Source of the DNA: Allomyces arbusculus
Lineage: Eukaryota > Blastocladiomycota > Blastocladiomycetes > Blastocladiales > Blastocladiaceae
Length of the DNA: 64,000 nucleotides
Direction of reading: 5' to 3'
Assembly (NCBI GenBank): GCA_027604705.1
Contig: JADHYV010000051.1
Coordinates: forward strand, 83,761-147,760
Below the pieces are notes generated by a model. The model searched no databases and was not told the origin of the DNA. It saw only the letters and a program-made list of their open reading frames with translations. Below are positions 23,118 to 35,357 of this stretch, one piece after another (positions within the stretch are counted from its first letter, which is position 1; each line of letters starts with the position of its first letter). A program made the position numbers and the translations under genes.

Positions 23118-24065
23118 CGTTGGAGGCAGGAGACGGATTGAGTTGGTGATTCGACAGGCAACAGCAACACTACTTGGTCGAGGTCCGCGTCGCGTAATAC
23201 GAGCGGGGACTGGGTTGCATTTATACCCATGACCAAGAACAGCTGCGACCCAGGTGCGCCAACGTTTTTTGCCCGTCCCGTCGTCTCCTACAGATCCGTG
23301 AGAAAACGTGCCTTGCGGAGCCCGGTAGACCTGGCTTCAGGGTGGAGAAGGGAGCGTTCAAACTGTAGGCCATTGGCATGGTGTGCGTGTTTCCACACGC
23401 GCTCATAATCCACGGTTCGAGAAGAAATTCAACACCGCCACGTTGGTCGGCACGAATGGGTCGACTTTATGGCCGGAGTCATTTTGACCGCGTGGTTCGA
23501 ATTGAACGAAGGGGACAGCCGAACCATCGCTCAACGCTTGCAGTTTCATATTCTGAGATTAGACTCGGCAGAAGTTTGACCGTGGCGCGCAATCTGGGAC
23601 ACATGTCCTGGTCAAAGAGAGCTCGTTGATCCGCCCTCGAGGGTTCTTCGGCGGCACCGCTCGGAAATGGTGGCACACCACACACGCGCCATTTTGAAAG
23701 GAAGATCTATGTGTGTTCATGCATCCGAAGGAAGTCCTCATGTTAGCGCACGTGCGCGCAAAGTGTATCGAGGAACACTGGCAGAACGTGCAAGAGCACA
23801 TCCAGAAAGAACAAGAGCGCCACATCACACCAGACCGCTGCTGCGTTGACCGGTCCCTGGAGGCAAGACGATGTGCGCTCTACCTCTGAAGAGGGCCTTT
23901 CTTGGCGTAAAGTATCACCGGTTTCGTGTTGGTGCACGTTTTCCCTGTCATTGAAATGAGACGACGCGACGACTAGCTCAGTGACATGAGCCAAATCGAC
24001 TGAAATCAAACAATGTTTCAAGCACGATTATCAGGACTACAGGCGTCATCATCAATTCATCAAAA
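23118..24065. other. intergenic between lipase copy 1 and the pseudogene
   Basis: This holds the lipase promoter and further downstream sequence of the decayed gene. Short minus-strand frames (for example 23743-24021) may be remnants of its repeat region, but I cannot align them convincingly. Confidence 0.35.
23220..23225 (-). promoter_or_regulatory. TATA box of lipase copy 1
   Basis: The minus strand reads TATAAA about 105 bp upstream of the ATG at 23117. Lipase copy 2 has the same element at almost the same distance. Confidence 0.6.
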
Positions 24066-24639
24066 CTATGACGACATGACCACGTTCAGGTTCGCCTTGA
24101 GCTCCTCCATTGTATCCATGTTGACTAACGTGTGTGGTGCGAAGTACACGGTCAGCCGAACCAGTGGTCCAGTGCGCTTTTCCCGTGCGTGAGCAAGGAA
24201 CGCCTGCAAGTTATGGTCACAAACCTGATTGATCTTGCGCATCTGTGCACGGAGGGAGGCCGGCAGCACCGCAATCCACGCGACCAATTCATCAGCGACC
24301 AGCGACTCGCACGGAGGTCGAGCGTCCTATCCCATGGTGCTGCGGCAGATGCTGAGCTGGAAATAGGCACGTGGCACTCGCCAGATCCAAAAGCAGCGCT
24401 TGCGCGGAGGATTGCGACGCGCAGGCACGACACAAACAGGTTCGGCACTGCGAGTGCAAGGGAGAGGAGATCGATGCGACCCGTGCCTGCCAACCGAGAT
24501 GCGAGGTGCAACGCCGGGCCGTGGACATGCGCAGCAACGCAAGAGATCATGTCGAAATCTGGTCCCAAGTGTGTGGAGCGGGCGGTGGTCCAGCAGCTAG
24601 CGCGAGCGAGTTGATGGGGACGGTGGAAATCATGGCCAT
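24066..24639 (-). pseudogene. decayed member of a dispersed gene family (related to 62241-63600)
   Basis: The minus strand starts MAMISTVPINSLALAAG and hits a stop after about 30 codons. A second frame carries VHGPALH, GRIDLLSLALAVPNLFVSCL and RVAILRASAAF, and a third carries RLTVYFAPHTLV up to a stop at 24066. The plus-strand locus at 62241 has the same order: MASIISTNSLV, THGPASH, GRIDLLHLALAALTLFAPCL, RIAIRRASTAF. The resemblance across frames shows that this copy has been frameshifted. The intact ancestor may have been an F-box-like or LRR-type protein; that is inference from leucine-rich sequence in the other copy. It sits between the two lipase genes. Confidence 0.6.
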
Positions 24640-25584
24640 GGTCTGTATGGTCGCAAGGCCGGATTGGGTGAAATGTGGTGGTTGTCGAGAGGGAGAGAGC
24701 GACGACGCCGACACTGGCGCAACCGAGCCAACGAGAGTGCGACGAGAGTGTGGGAGTGAAGTCCTCACGCACCCCCCAAGTCCTGTTCCCAAATTCATGT
24801 CAACACACTTGAGGCTGGCGCTGCACGCCCAACTTTGTCTCTAGCTGTAAATTTGCTTGAAATACTGCGCGTTTCTTCGTTGCAAAACCGCCCGGAGAAG
24901 ACGTCCATCGCGCTGGCGGTCATCAAATTCAATCTGAGCCTGAGCGATTGAAATGAGCTCAAGACATTCACTTCTGCAAATCTCTGCCAAGTCAATCAGT
25001 CCCACCACCAGCTCCCTTTTTGCTCCTCGACAGCAAACATTGTTGCTTATTCCTGCACACGGCGCCGCTTTAAAGGAATGTGCTCAATGCAGGAGGAAGC
25101 GTGGAGGTGAACGATTCAAGAGCCGCTCGCAAGAGCTTCGCATGAGCGTCTACCGACGTTTTGACGAGATAAACATGGACCAATATAAAAACGATGTTCA
25201 ATCCTGGTCGCTTTTTCCACATTTCTTCCACGCAAGCTGGTTTGAGCTGGGCGCTGTGAAAGCAAGCCTGGATAGTTTGGCATCGAAGGGTTTGAGCAAA
25301 GCGAATGCCTTTAGCATTCACATCGACATTTTTGCGAACAAGAAGCTGACCTGAGTCAAAGTAATTTGAAGAAGCAACATAGTTCAGCAAAGCGCGGACC
25401 GCAGCGGCGCGCCCGTCACCTTTAATTCCTGTACAAAATGACTGGTTCCCCTCACTTGACCAAGGGACACTGCCCCACGTTCGCACATTGCAAACGAACT
25501 CACCAGCATACACCGCGACCACGTCCAGCGCGTCTGCGTCCATCTCTTCTACTTCTCCACCATTCTTTTCGCCGTCTAGATCGT
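24640..25584. other. intergenic between pseudogene and lipase copy 2
   Basis: Coding evidence is absent. The stretch at 24830-25430 is less GC-rich than its neighbours. A 133-codon plus-strand frame at 24953-25354 is unsupported by any family. Confidence 0.35.
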
Positions 25585-26880
25585 CTAGCACCAGGGGCCA
25601 AACACGACGTCCATGGCCATCAGGTGCGACACAATGTTGATGGTCGGCACGCGCGAGTTCGAGCAATCATCGGCCTCGTTCGAACCGGTCGTTGTACACT
25701 GATAGACCTTGGAGTTGATTTCGTAGTTCTCGCCCTTGTGGTGCGCGTAGCCCCAGCTGCGCAGTGGGATGTGCGGCACGACATCGTCCTCGTGCACAAA
25801 GCGCGAGATCTCAAACGACTGGTTCGAGACGTAGTTCGCAAAAGTCGGGTTGCCCACGCGCGGCTCGCCGTACGTGTAGACGGCCAGCTGAGAGTCGGGG
25901 ATCGAGAGCGTGCGGCGCAGGTCGAGCGCGGCGAGAACAGCCATGGCCTAGGCACGGATATGAACAAAAGAAAATGATGGTGAGCTGATCCTGTCCAAGT
26001 TAAGCGCTCTTCACCCGTGAAAAGATCAAATGGTGTGCGACGTACACCACCCAAAGAGTGCCCCGTTACGACCGTTTTGTACCCAGGGTACTGCGCGCGC
26101 GCCGACTTGACGTACGAGACAACCTCGCTCTTGCCAATGGCCCAAGTGTCCCAAAAGCCCGCGTGCACCTGGGCGCCCGACGGCAGGTTGGGCAGGCGAC
26201 TGGGCCCATCGACGAGGTTGAGCCGAATATCCGCGACAAAGTTCTGCGGCTCGAGCGACCCGCGGAACGAGACAATAATGGCCTTGAGGTTGTCGTTGAC
26301 GGCCATGAGCGACTTGAACGCCGACGGCTCCTTCCAGACACTCGTCACGTCGTTGGTGCCCGCGGTCCCGCCCTGGCAGTTGGCACCGCACGTCCAGTCG
26401 GCGAGGTTGAACAGGTTCACGCAGTAGGCGGCTGCCGAGTAGCGCGCAAACGTGTTCATCAGCGATACGCCCTGCGTGGAGACGGTCGGCCGGCTTGGCG
26501 CGCTGCCCCACAGCAGCGATTCCTTGACTGGCGTCGACGACGCAGGCTTCTTGCCAGATACGAGCTGATTCGAAGCGGTCGGCGTCATGTCGGCCGGGAT
26601 CTGCGTGTTTTTGTACTTGTCGAGGAACGCCTGCATCTCCGGGGTCATGGGCACTGGATAAACGGGCAGCAGCAAATCATGTTTAGAAACGCATCGGTTG
26701 TCTTGGTGCGACGCGTCGTTGTCATCGCCGCGAAAACGTACCCTTAGCCTGGACCTGAGCAGCGGCCTGGTCGCGCGCTTGCTGCAGCTGCTCATCTTGG
26801 GTGAGCGATCGAGCCACGGGGCTGGCCTGAGCCGTGGCCACCAGGACCAGGAGCGCGAGGAGGAGTGGCGAGAGCTGCAT
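25585..26880 (-). CDS. secreted class-3 lipase, copy 2
   Basis: Three minus-strand exons, 26880-26742, 26653-26046 and 25947-25585 (both donors GTACGT), give 369 residues. The signal peptide is MQLSPLLLALLVLVATAQA. Catalytic blocks match copy 1: GHSLGG with Ser near residue 246, YTYGEPRVGN, EDDVVPHIP and WGYAHH. Exons 1 and 3 are exactly the same length as in copy 1 (139 and 363 nt), and the phases are identical, so the two arose by duplication. Copy 2 has an extra eleven residues in exon 2 (around VSGKKPASSTPVKES). A TATA box lies upstream. The protein is expected to be an extracellular lipase; substrate preference is unknown. Confidence 0.91.
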
Positions 26881-26990
26881 AGTGGTTCGAGCAAGGGAGG
26901 CAAATGGATCGTGATCCGAGAAGGGCGCGTCTCAGGTATCTATGGGGAGGAGGCCGTGCTGGTAGAGACGGGGGCGGGGACCGAGCTCGT

Positions 26991-26996
26991 TTTATA
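26991..26996 (-). promoter_or_regulatory. TATA box of lipase copy 2
   Basis: The minus strand reads TATAAA about 115 bp upstream of the ATG at 26880, mirroring the promoter of copy 1. Confidence 0.6.
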
Positions 26997-27643
26997 CTCC
27001 ACCGGCGACTGCGCGACCAGCGACCGCATCCAACGCGACCAGGCCGTGCACGCTGCTGCCAAGTGTCAACGAGCAACGATTTCAACCCGACTTCGTATGC
27101 CACGGGTCCTCACTGCCGACGTTCGACTGCATCTGCACGAACTTCAAGACCCAGCGGGACCCGTGCGCCGAATCCGCAGACCGGTCGCGCGCATAGTAGT
27201 CGCAGCGGCGCGCGTGGCGGGTGGATGTTCGCGCGCGTGAGCATGCACGCACGACGGTGCCAGGCCCTTGGCGAGAGCGGAGGTTTCGGCCGCAAGTCCG
27301 ATCAGAGCGCATCAAACTTCTCCACCTCTTGGCGGTGCCCGAAACAAAAAAGGGGATTGGTGCCGCGCACGCGGCACGGGTGATGAGGACCCAGCGAACC
27401 GGCGTTCGCGGGTAATGAAACGAACGATGACCAGTCAGGCGGACAGAGCGCTCAAGTAAGCGCGTCGCGATGAGCAAGGTGCGCGAGGCAGAGGCGCTTG
27501 CGTTGAACCGCGTGAGCGGGTCGATGGTTTTTCGGCACTTCCGTGTGCAGACATGCATCGGCACCCTGGCGCGCGCACACGCGGGGTCGAACAAGTACGC
27601 CGCACGAGGCCCCAGCGCCACAACCACCAACAAGCCGATTGTT

Positions 27644-27886
27644 TCAACATGCCGAGGAACGGAACAACAGTTTCAACGGCCCCAGACGTGCGCATTGATG
27701 GGTCGTCGCGTCCAACTCGACAACAGCTTCATCGAACGTGAGAGCCCACGCGTTCTCATTACGTGTTGGCCGCGGCCAGTCGTCATCAGAGAGCATCGGC
27801 GGTTCTGAGGACGGAGGTGGACGGCATGGTATGAAGTCCCAAGCGATGAAGTGTTGTTTGCCCTGGCCAGGTATCTCGACCACCAC
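27644..27886 (-). CDS. possible exon of an unrecognised gene
   Basis: A minus-strand frame of 80 codons reads VVEIPGQGKQHFIAWDFIP, then an acidic stretch and ALTFDEAVVELDATTH, which looks more coding-like than its surroundings. Just upstream (to about 27905) it is preceded by a CAG acceptor. A canonical GTAAGT donor lies near 27980, and joining the two leaves a frame open. I recognise no domain and cannot find a credible start, so this may be a fragment or chance. Confidence 0.25.
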   Translation of the reverse strand: MVVEIPGQGKQHFIAWDFIPCRPPPSSEPPMLSDDDWPRPTRNENAWALTFDEAVVELDATTHQCARLGPLKLLFRSSAC

Positions 27887-29158
27887 TTCTGTGGCGGGCC
27901 AACCCCGAGTGAGCGCCGTTTACCGTGGTGTGCTCTCCATCCAATTATCATGCGCGCCGCGCCAAAAGGTGTTGATACTTACCGACGCAAGCGCGGGTCG
28001 CATCGGCCCGTCGGAGAGGCCCCACAGGACCTGGGAGGGGTCGAGGACGAGGATGAGAAAGGCGAGCAGACGTGCTTCAAAACCATCACTTGCGAACGGG
28101 CATTCACAGCAACTTGAGAGTGCAAACACCCAACCTGTCCGTCCTGGTCCGGTGGCGCGACCACGCGTATGCGCGCCTCCTTTTGGCCGATTTCCAAATC
28201 GCAAGCAGGAACCCTTGATAATAAGGCGGATAAATGCAGCGGCACCAAAGTCTCGCTGGGGCAGCTTTGGTCCCCTTGCTTCAATGCTTCGGAATCATGC
28301 GTAGGCGTCCTTGCGCGGCGGGACCCGGAAATGAACGAAGTCTGAAGGGACACAGCCACAAGGCGCGTCTCGCAGCGTCGGTCTTCATCAAGTCCAGTGT
28401 CCCACACCTGCATGGTTCAATTGTGATGCTTGCCGCCGCGTGCGGATCAGGAAATCACGGCCATGGTCTGGTCGGCTGCTGCTGCTCGAGGAAGCATGGT
28501 CCTCACAGAGTCGCCAATTAGGCTTCGATGTTCCCGGGGTTCTTTGAGCAATGAATTCGCTCGGGCGCATCACGGCCCATGAAAGCAGCAGGCTGGCAGG
28601 CTGCATCCGTTTGACCGGCTGCAGGGCAGGCGGTCTGGTTCTGATCCTTGTCACGAGCGCTGAATCAACGCGCAACAATCACAGAGCCGCGCGCTTCGGT
28701 GAATATCTTCGCACGCCAGGGAAAGCGAGGAGCGAGCAGATAAGGAGAGGAGCAGAGAACGCGCTTTGAAGCCGATAGATTATGGTGATAAATCACGATC
28801 ACGACCTTAGCAACCTCGGCTTTGACGCGCCGTGCACCACCGTCTCCGGTTGTCTCCCATGCAAAAGTTCGAATTCGACAAGCACCCAAAGTTGAGCAAG
28901 TACATCGCGCTTGCTTTCTCCCTCATCCTCTCTCCGCACCCTTCCATTCGCACTGACCGCACTCTGGTCTTGCCGCAATCCACGGCTCTTCGCCATCCCT
29001 GATCCTGCTCGCGCTGGTCAACGCGCGACCACGGCTCACAACCCGCGCACGACTCCGCTCTCTGCCTCGACGCGACTTGCACCATCTCCGCCCGGATCTT
29101 CGTCTTGTTTCTCGCCGCTATCGCGCATACTCTACCCTCTGCCTTCTGATCGCATCCA

Positions 29159-32100
29159 ATGTCCTCGAGAAGAGGGGCCGACGGCTGCGGCAGTGGTGGC
29201 CCTGACGGCACCGTCATGGACCTGGCGCGCGATCTCCCCGATGCGCCGTCGCTCGACTCGGTCACGACCGCGCTGAGCGCGCGCTTCAATTGCAGCCAAT
29301 GGGCGACGCGCGTCGGATCTGGTGGGGCCGTGCTCGTCGCGGTCGCAGCACCGCAAACGCCCGTTCTCGCCTCGAGCGTAGCGACCGAGGCGCTGATCAC
29401 CGACTGGACGCGCCGCTTTGACCGCGATATTCATGGCCTTGTCGGCGACGGCGACACTGCTCATCATCATCATCACCACCACCATGGTCGTGAGCCGGAG
29501 CTCGCTGCGTCGGCGGCCACGCTCGCGTCGCCCGTACACGTCGATGCGCCGGTGCTCGCAAACCCGGCGCCGCATGTTTTCCAGCCCGTCAACGACGCGC
29601 TGTTCCACGCGAAGCGTGCGGGGAAGAACCAGACGCTCGTGTTCCGGTACGCTTTCCAGCTCGATGAGCGCGGTTTTATTCGAAAATCAAAGGTAACTGA
29701 CCGCAATTTCGGTCTCTAGAGGCAAAGATGCCGCAAACCAGCTGACCCTGTCTCTGGAGCACCTGCTGCGGATCGCGCGTCTCGGTCGGTCCTCGGGCGG
29801 GCGTTTCTGCCGCAAGGTCATGGCGGCACACATGGCCCTGCAGCTGCTCGGCAGTTCGGTGGTCGACATGACGACGTGGACGCTGCAGCAAGGGTTCACT
29901 TCCACCATGGCGCTCCAGCTCGACGCCAAGAGCTCGCACCACCGCGTGCTCGGGTTCGTCTTCCGCCCGCTCAACCTCGACAAGATCATGGCCGTCCCGA
30001 CCGCGGCTGACAGGCCGACGCTATTCTTGCTGCACCACGTGCTCAAGACCAGCGACACGGATTTGCGCGCCAAGCTGCTCTTGCCCGACGGGTTAATGTC
30101 GCCGGCATGCCCCGGGGTCGTGGCCGGCACGCCCACGACGACTTCAGGTGCCGAGGATGCGTGCATCAAGGCGTGGACCGATGCGCTCGATACGCTCGGG
30201 TGTTCGAAGCGCACCAAGATGGCGCTCGCACGTGTCGCGGCCGGGATTCTGCATCTTGCGACGCTCGAGTTTGGCGAGGCCAGAGAGCGCGCGGCCGCGA
30301 CGCAGACAGTCAACCAAGGGGCAGCGTATGTGCGCAACTCGAAGAACCTCGAGGCGGCGGCCGCGGTGCTCGGTCTGTCGGTCGAGAAGCTTGAGAGCGT
30401 GCTCACGTCTGAAATGCGGCATGTCGCCGGTGATCGCGTCAGCGTCTTGCTCGACGCAACGCAGGCGGCTGCGCGCGTGCGCGTCGTTGCGGCACATCTC
30501 TATCATGTCTTGTTCCAGTGGTTTGTCGGTCTCGTCAACGACAAGCTTGTCGTGCACCATGCCACGGGCAAGGGCGAGAAGAAGCGCAAAAGTGTGGTAC
30601 CGCCCGACTCGTCCAATGCGCCACTCGAAGTGCAGCTCGTGCAAGTGCCTGCGCCCGTTCTGGACGCGACGGAGATCGAGCATCTCGTCAACAACTACTT
30701 TGTCGAGAGCCTCGACCGGTTCACACAGCGCACGCTCTTTGACGTGCCGCTTGCTGACGCCAAGAAGCAGGGCGTGCCGGGCGTCGAAAAGACCAAGTAT
30801 CGCAGCAACGAGGATGTGTTTGCAATTTTTGACGACCGGCACGGCGGACTGATCCCGGCGCTGCAAGAGGCTACGGCGCACAAAATCAAGGACGTGACTC
30901 ATGGGTCGGAGCACTGGATTGACACGTGCATTAACCGGTACGTCGCTGCCGCGACAGCCAGCGGCAGCAGCAGCGGCAGCAGCAGCTCGCGCAAGGGGAC
31001 CAAGGGGAACCTGATTCAGCGCGAAGACGACGAGACGATTACCGTCTATCACGGGTTTGGTAAGGCCACGTACCACGTGGGCCATTTTCTCGACGAAAAC
31101 CTCGCACTGCTCACGTTGGACGTGGTCAATCTGTTCCGCGGCAGCGACTTTATCGAGCTCGCAGACCTGTTCACTTCGGCCGTGCTCATGAAACTCGCCG
31201 GATCGACGCTCGACCCGCTCAACGGCGCGGCTATCGGGGACCAGATTGGTACCATCAAGGGTCGTAAGGGCAAGAGCAAGAAAAAGGACACTCCCGAGCA
31301 CCCGACGCTGACCAACCTCGCCACCAAGGACCTGGTCTCGCTGCTCACAGCATTGGCTAAGTCAACGGCGCGCTTTGTCTTTGCGATCCAGCACAACCCG
31401 GTCGCAACGGCCGTGGCCTTTGACGAAACGTACGTCCGCAATCAAGTGACGGAGCTCAACCTGGTCGCGCTGTGCAAGCATCTCGCTCAGCCCGCGCTCG
31501 ACTTGCAGTGCACGGTGGCCGCCGACGAGTTTACGCGCAAGTATCGCGCCGTACTCCCGCTGCCTGCCGTGCCACCTCCAGCGTTACCCAACAGCGGCGC
31601 CAGCAGTGCCTCGGACATGCAACGCATCTTGGACACGGCACATTTGGTTGCCGGCAAGGAAGTCACGGTCAATGCCACGAACGTGATCATGTCGTTCCGC
31701 TCGTGGTACTCTCTCGAGTGCTTGCTCGTGCAGCGCGAGGTCGAGCGCAAGGCCGCGGCGGCTGAGGCGCGTCGGCTCCGTCGCGAGCGCGAGTGGCGCG
31801 GGTCGGGCGGCAGCACGACTTTCTCGGACGTGGACGACAGCAGTGATGGCGAGTCGGTTTTCTCGGACGCGGAGGGCGCGTCGGTCATTGATGAGTCAGT
31901 GTACGGCGGTATCAACGCCGATCTGATGGGCAACAATTCGGCTCGCGCCAAGCTGGTCGCTGCACTGGACGGCGACATGGACAAGAAGGGTAGTGTCGAC
32001 GACAAGAAGCCCGACGTCAAGGAGGTGCCCATGTCGAGACAGCGGCGGCAGTGGGTCGCGTATACGTGGCTCATGACGTGGTGGATCCCGACGCCCTTTT

Positions 32101-35100
32101 TGCGGTGGTGCGGCGGCATGGACCGGCCCGACATTCAGCAGGCGTGGCGCGAGAAGATGGCCATTTGCTTTGGCATCATGTTCGTCTGTGCTGTGCAGCT
32201 GTTTATGATCATTGGCTTCGGTCGCGTCATTTGCCCCAAGCAGAACATCTACAACCTTGAGGAACTCTACTACAAGAACACGCTCGACCAGCCGTTTGCT
32301 GGCATCTACGGCGGCGTCTATGACCTGAACGCGGTCGTGCAGTTTGGCTCCTACCACCCCAAGGACCTGGTGCTCGCGTACGCCGGGCTCGATTTGACGG
32401 CCGGATTCCCGCGGTACCCCGCCGACTACTGCGCGTACGCGCAGCAAAACGTGCCCGATTTTCCGGCATTTTTTGACTTGGCCAAGACTGTCGCCAACGG
32501 CACGCTAATCCAGGTCCGGCACCAGCAGTTTTACCAGCAGGGGCGGCAAAAGGCGCAGCTCGCGATTGACATTCGTCTCAAGTCGATGACCAAGGCCTAC
32601 GTGGGCTACTCGGCCGAGGAGATTAAAGCCATGTCGAACACCAACTTGGAGCGGCCGCGGACCATGTTTTCCATCAACGACGTTGTCTACGACCTGCAGC
32701 CGTACCGCGACGCCATGCCGAACAGCAAGACCGATTTCTGGCCCGCGGGCATTCTCGACTACCTCGTGTCCAAGGCCGGCACCGACTTGACCAACGACAA
32801 AGCATTCATGGCCATTTGGAACAAGGACAAAGACTTGCGCACGTGCTTCAACAATCTGCTGCTCGTCGGCGTCGTTGACTACCGCAAGTCGCCCAAGTGC
32901 CTCGTGACCAACTACGTCCTACTCGGCTTCTCGTGTGTGCTCCTGGCCGTCATTTTTGTCAAGTTCTTGGCCGCATTGCAGCTCGGGTCGCGGCCGGAAC
33001 CCGAAGAGTTTGACAAGTTTGTGATTATGCAAGTGCCGTGCTACACCGAGGGCGAAGAATCGCTGCGCAAGACGATTGATTCGCTGGCCACGACCACCTA
33101 CGACGACAAGCGCAAGCTCTTGTTCATTGTGTGCGACGGCAACATTATCGGGTCGGGAAATGACCGGTCGACGCCGCGTATTGTGCTCGACATTCTCGGT
33201 GTGGATCGGTCCATGGACCCGGAGCCGCTCTCGTTCCAATCTCTCGGCGAAGGCATCAAGCAGCATAACATGGGGAAAGTCTACTCGGGCCTCTACGAGA
33301 TCCAAGGGCACCTCGTGCCGTACCTGGTCATTGTGAAGGTGGGCCGCCCGACCGAGACGAACCGCCCGGGTAACCGTGGCAAGCGCGACTCGCAAATGAT
33401 CCTGATGCGGTTCTTGAACCGCGTCTACCTCGAAAAGGCCATGTCGCCGCTCGAGCTCGAAATGTACCACCACCTCAAGAACGTGATTGGCATCAACCCA
33501 GCAATCTATGAGGCGATGCTTTGCGTCGACGCTGACACGCGTATCTTCGCGGACTCGCTCACGCGGCTTATGGCCGTCATGATCCACGACAAGAAGGTGC
33601 TCGGCGTGTGTGGCGAGACGCGTCTCGCCAACGAAAAGGACACGATTATCACCATGATCCAGGTCTACGAGTACTATATTTCGCACCACATGGCCAAGGC
33701 CTTCGAGTCGCTATTTGGGTCGGTGACGTGCTTACCCGGCTGCTTTTCGATGTACCGACTGCGATCGCCGCACCGCAACGCGCCGATGCTCGTAGCCGAC
33801 CAGATCATCCAAGAGTATGGCGACTGCGACGTGAACACGCTACACAAGAAGAATTTGCTGCATCTCGGCGAGGACCGGTACCTGACGACGCTGCTGCTCA
33901 AGCACTTTTCGAACATGCGCACCGTGTTCACGGCCGACGCGCAGTGCGAAACAATTGCGCCCGACCGCTGGGACGTGCTCGTGTCGCAGCGTCGCCGCTG
34001 GATCAACTCGACAATTCACAACCTAGTGGAGCTGCTCGATATCCCGCAGCTATGCGGGTTCTGCCTGTTCAGTATGCGGTTTGTCGTCTTCATCGACCTG
34101 TTTGCCACGTTCGTCCAGCCGGCGATTGTCGCGTATCTCGGGTTCCTCATTTACTTGGTATGTCTCGCTCGCTCACGCACTTGGGGATGCTGCTTGCCGC
34201 GCGGTGCTTTGATCTGACTTCCTTGTCGGGGAACGTAGGTCATCGACTCGGTCAACAACAAAGATTACGGCGAGTTCCCGATGCTGTCGCTGGCCCTGCT
34301 CGCGTCCATGTACGGCGTGCAGGCCGTGATTTTCCTGCTCAAGCGCGAGTGGTCGCACGTCATCTGGATGATCATCTACCTGCTCTCGATTCCAATCTTC
34401 TCGTTCTTCATCCCAGTCTACTCGTTCCTGCATATGGATGAGTGCGTTCTTGCTTTTTTTTCGTGCGGCAGACTGAGCACGTGAAACTAACCGTGTCCTC
34501 ATTGTTTTTCAGTTTCTCGTGGGGCAACACGCGCGTCGTTGTCGGAGACAACGGCAAGATGCAAGTGTTCATTGCCGGCGACGAAGAGAAGTTTGACCTG
34601 AGCATGATTCCGCATCGCACGTGGGCTGAGTTTGAGCAGGGTCCGTACGTCTATTGACAAGACTGTCATTTGCATCTGACTCAACTCTCTCCACCCGCTT
34701 TCGCGATCATCAGAATTCCTCGAAGCGCAGAGCCAGTCGTCGGAAACGCTGTCGGATCAAGGCGGCATTGCCCACCTGCCGCTCGACGCGTACACGTCGC
34801 CGACGCCGCGCGTCTCACAAGCACTGAGCCTGTACATGCCGCCGCTCGAGTTCGGCTCCACGTCGCCGCTCCTGCCCACAGTCGGGTCACCGCACGCGTA
34901 CGCCGAGCACGCGCAGCTGCCACAGGCCCCGACTCCGCCGCCACTGCAGCAGCCGCAGCCGCACAGTCCCTCGACAACGACTGGGTTTGTCGCGAACCCG
35001 CGGTCGTCAGTCCTGCAGCGGTCACTCGGCAACAGTCCCGCGCGACAGTCGACTGGTTCGCTCACGCAGCTCTACATGCACACGCACAGTCCCGTGCACG

Positions 35101-35357
35101 GCAGTCCCGTGACGATGGTCACGCCGCCGACGCCGACGCCGGCGCCGTCGGCCACGGTGGATGCGGCCGGGCGCGCGATTCCAACAAACGAGCAGCTCAT
35201 GGCGGGCGTGCAGACGATCTTGGCGGGCGCGGATCTCATGACGATCACCAAGAAGCAGGTACGCGACCAGCTGGCCGTCATGTTTGGTGGCGTAGATTTG
35301 CGGTCGCGCCGCGAGGCGATCAACCGGATGATTGCCGTGGTGTTGGAGGGGAAGTAA
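29159..35357 (+). CDS. chitin synthase with degenerate myosin-motor-like domain (class V/VII type)
   Basis: Five exons, 29159-29646, 29720-34157, 34239-34441, 34513-34640 and 34714-35357, give 1966 residues. In order: a motor-like region (from about residue 30), transmembrane segments near 978, a cytochrome-b5-like stretch (FSINDVVYDLQPY), another membrane segment near 1229, and the GT2 chitin synthase core. The core has LFIVCDGN, CVDADTRIF, GEDRYL and QRRRWINST. Membrane helices, a Pro/Ser-rich linker and a DEK_C domain (about 1905-1966) follow. The enzyme polymerises GlcNAc from UDP-GlcNAc at the plasma membrane. Around the first intron the motor aligns as NQTLVFRGKDAANQL, where a myosin has GESGSGKT, so the nucleotide-binding P-loop is missing; class VII enzymes show similar loss. 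A poly-His tract lies near residue 102. Confidence 0.9.

Larger units (their letters stand above)
26881..29158. other. 2.3 kb gene-poor stretch
   Basis: This contains the promoter of lipase copy 2 and the leader of the chitin synthase gene. Several frames of 80-190 codons occur on both strands but none resembles a family. The best candidate exon is annotated separately at 27644-27886. A 21-bp segment at 28450-28470 matches the start region of the pseudogene at 24.6 kb with one mismatch. Confidence 0.4.

Noticed and set aside
24953-25354. 133-codon plus-strand frame
   Set aside because: It lies in intergenic sequence of mixed composition. The product has no recognisable pattern and no upstream promoter signal was seen.
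27082-27633. 183-codon minus-strand frame
   Set aside because: It is rich in Arg, Ser, Thr and Ala, typical of antisense or random GC-rich sequence, with no motif or splice support.
29647-29692. continuation of chitin synthase exon 1 to the GTAACT donor at 29693
   Set aside because: That donor gives the wrong phase for exon 2. The GTACGC donor at 29647 keeps the frame and aligns better with motor domains.
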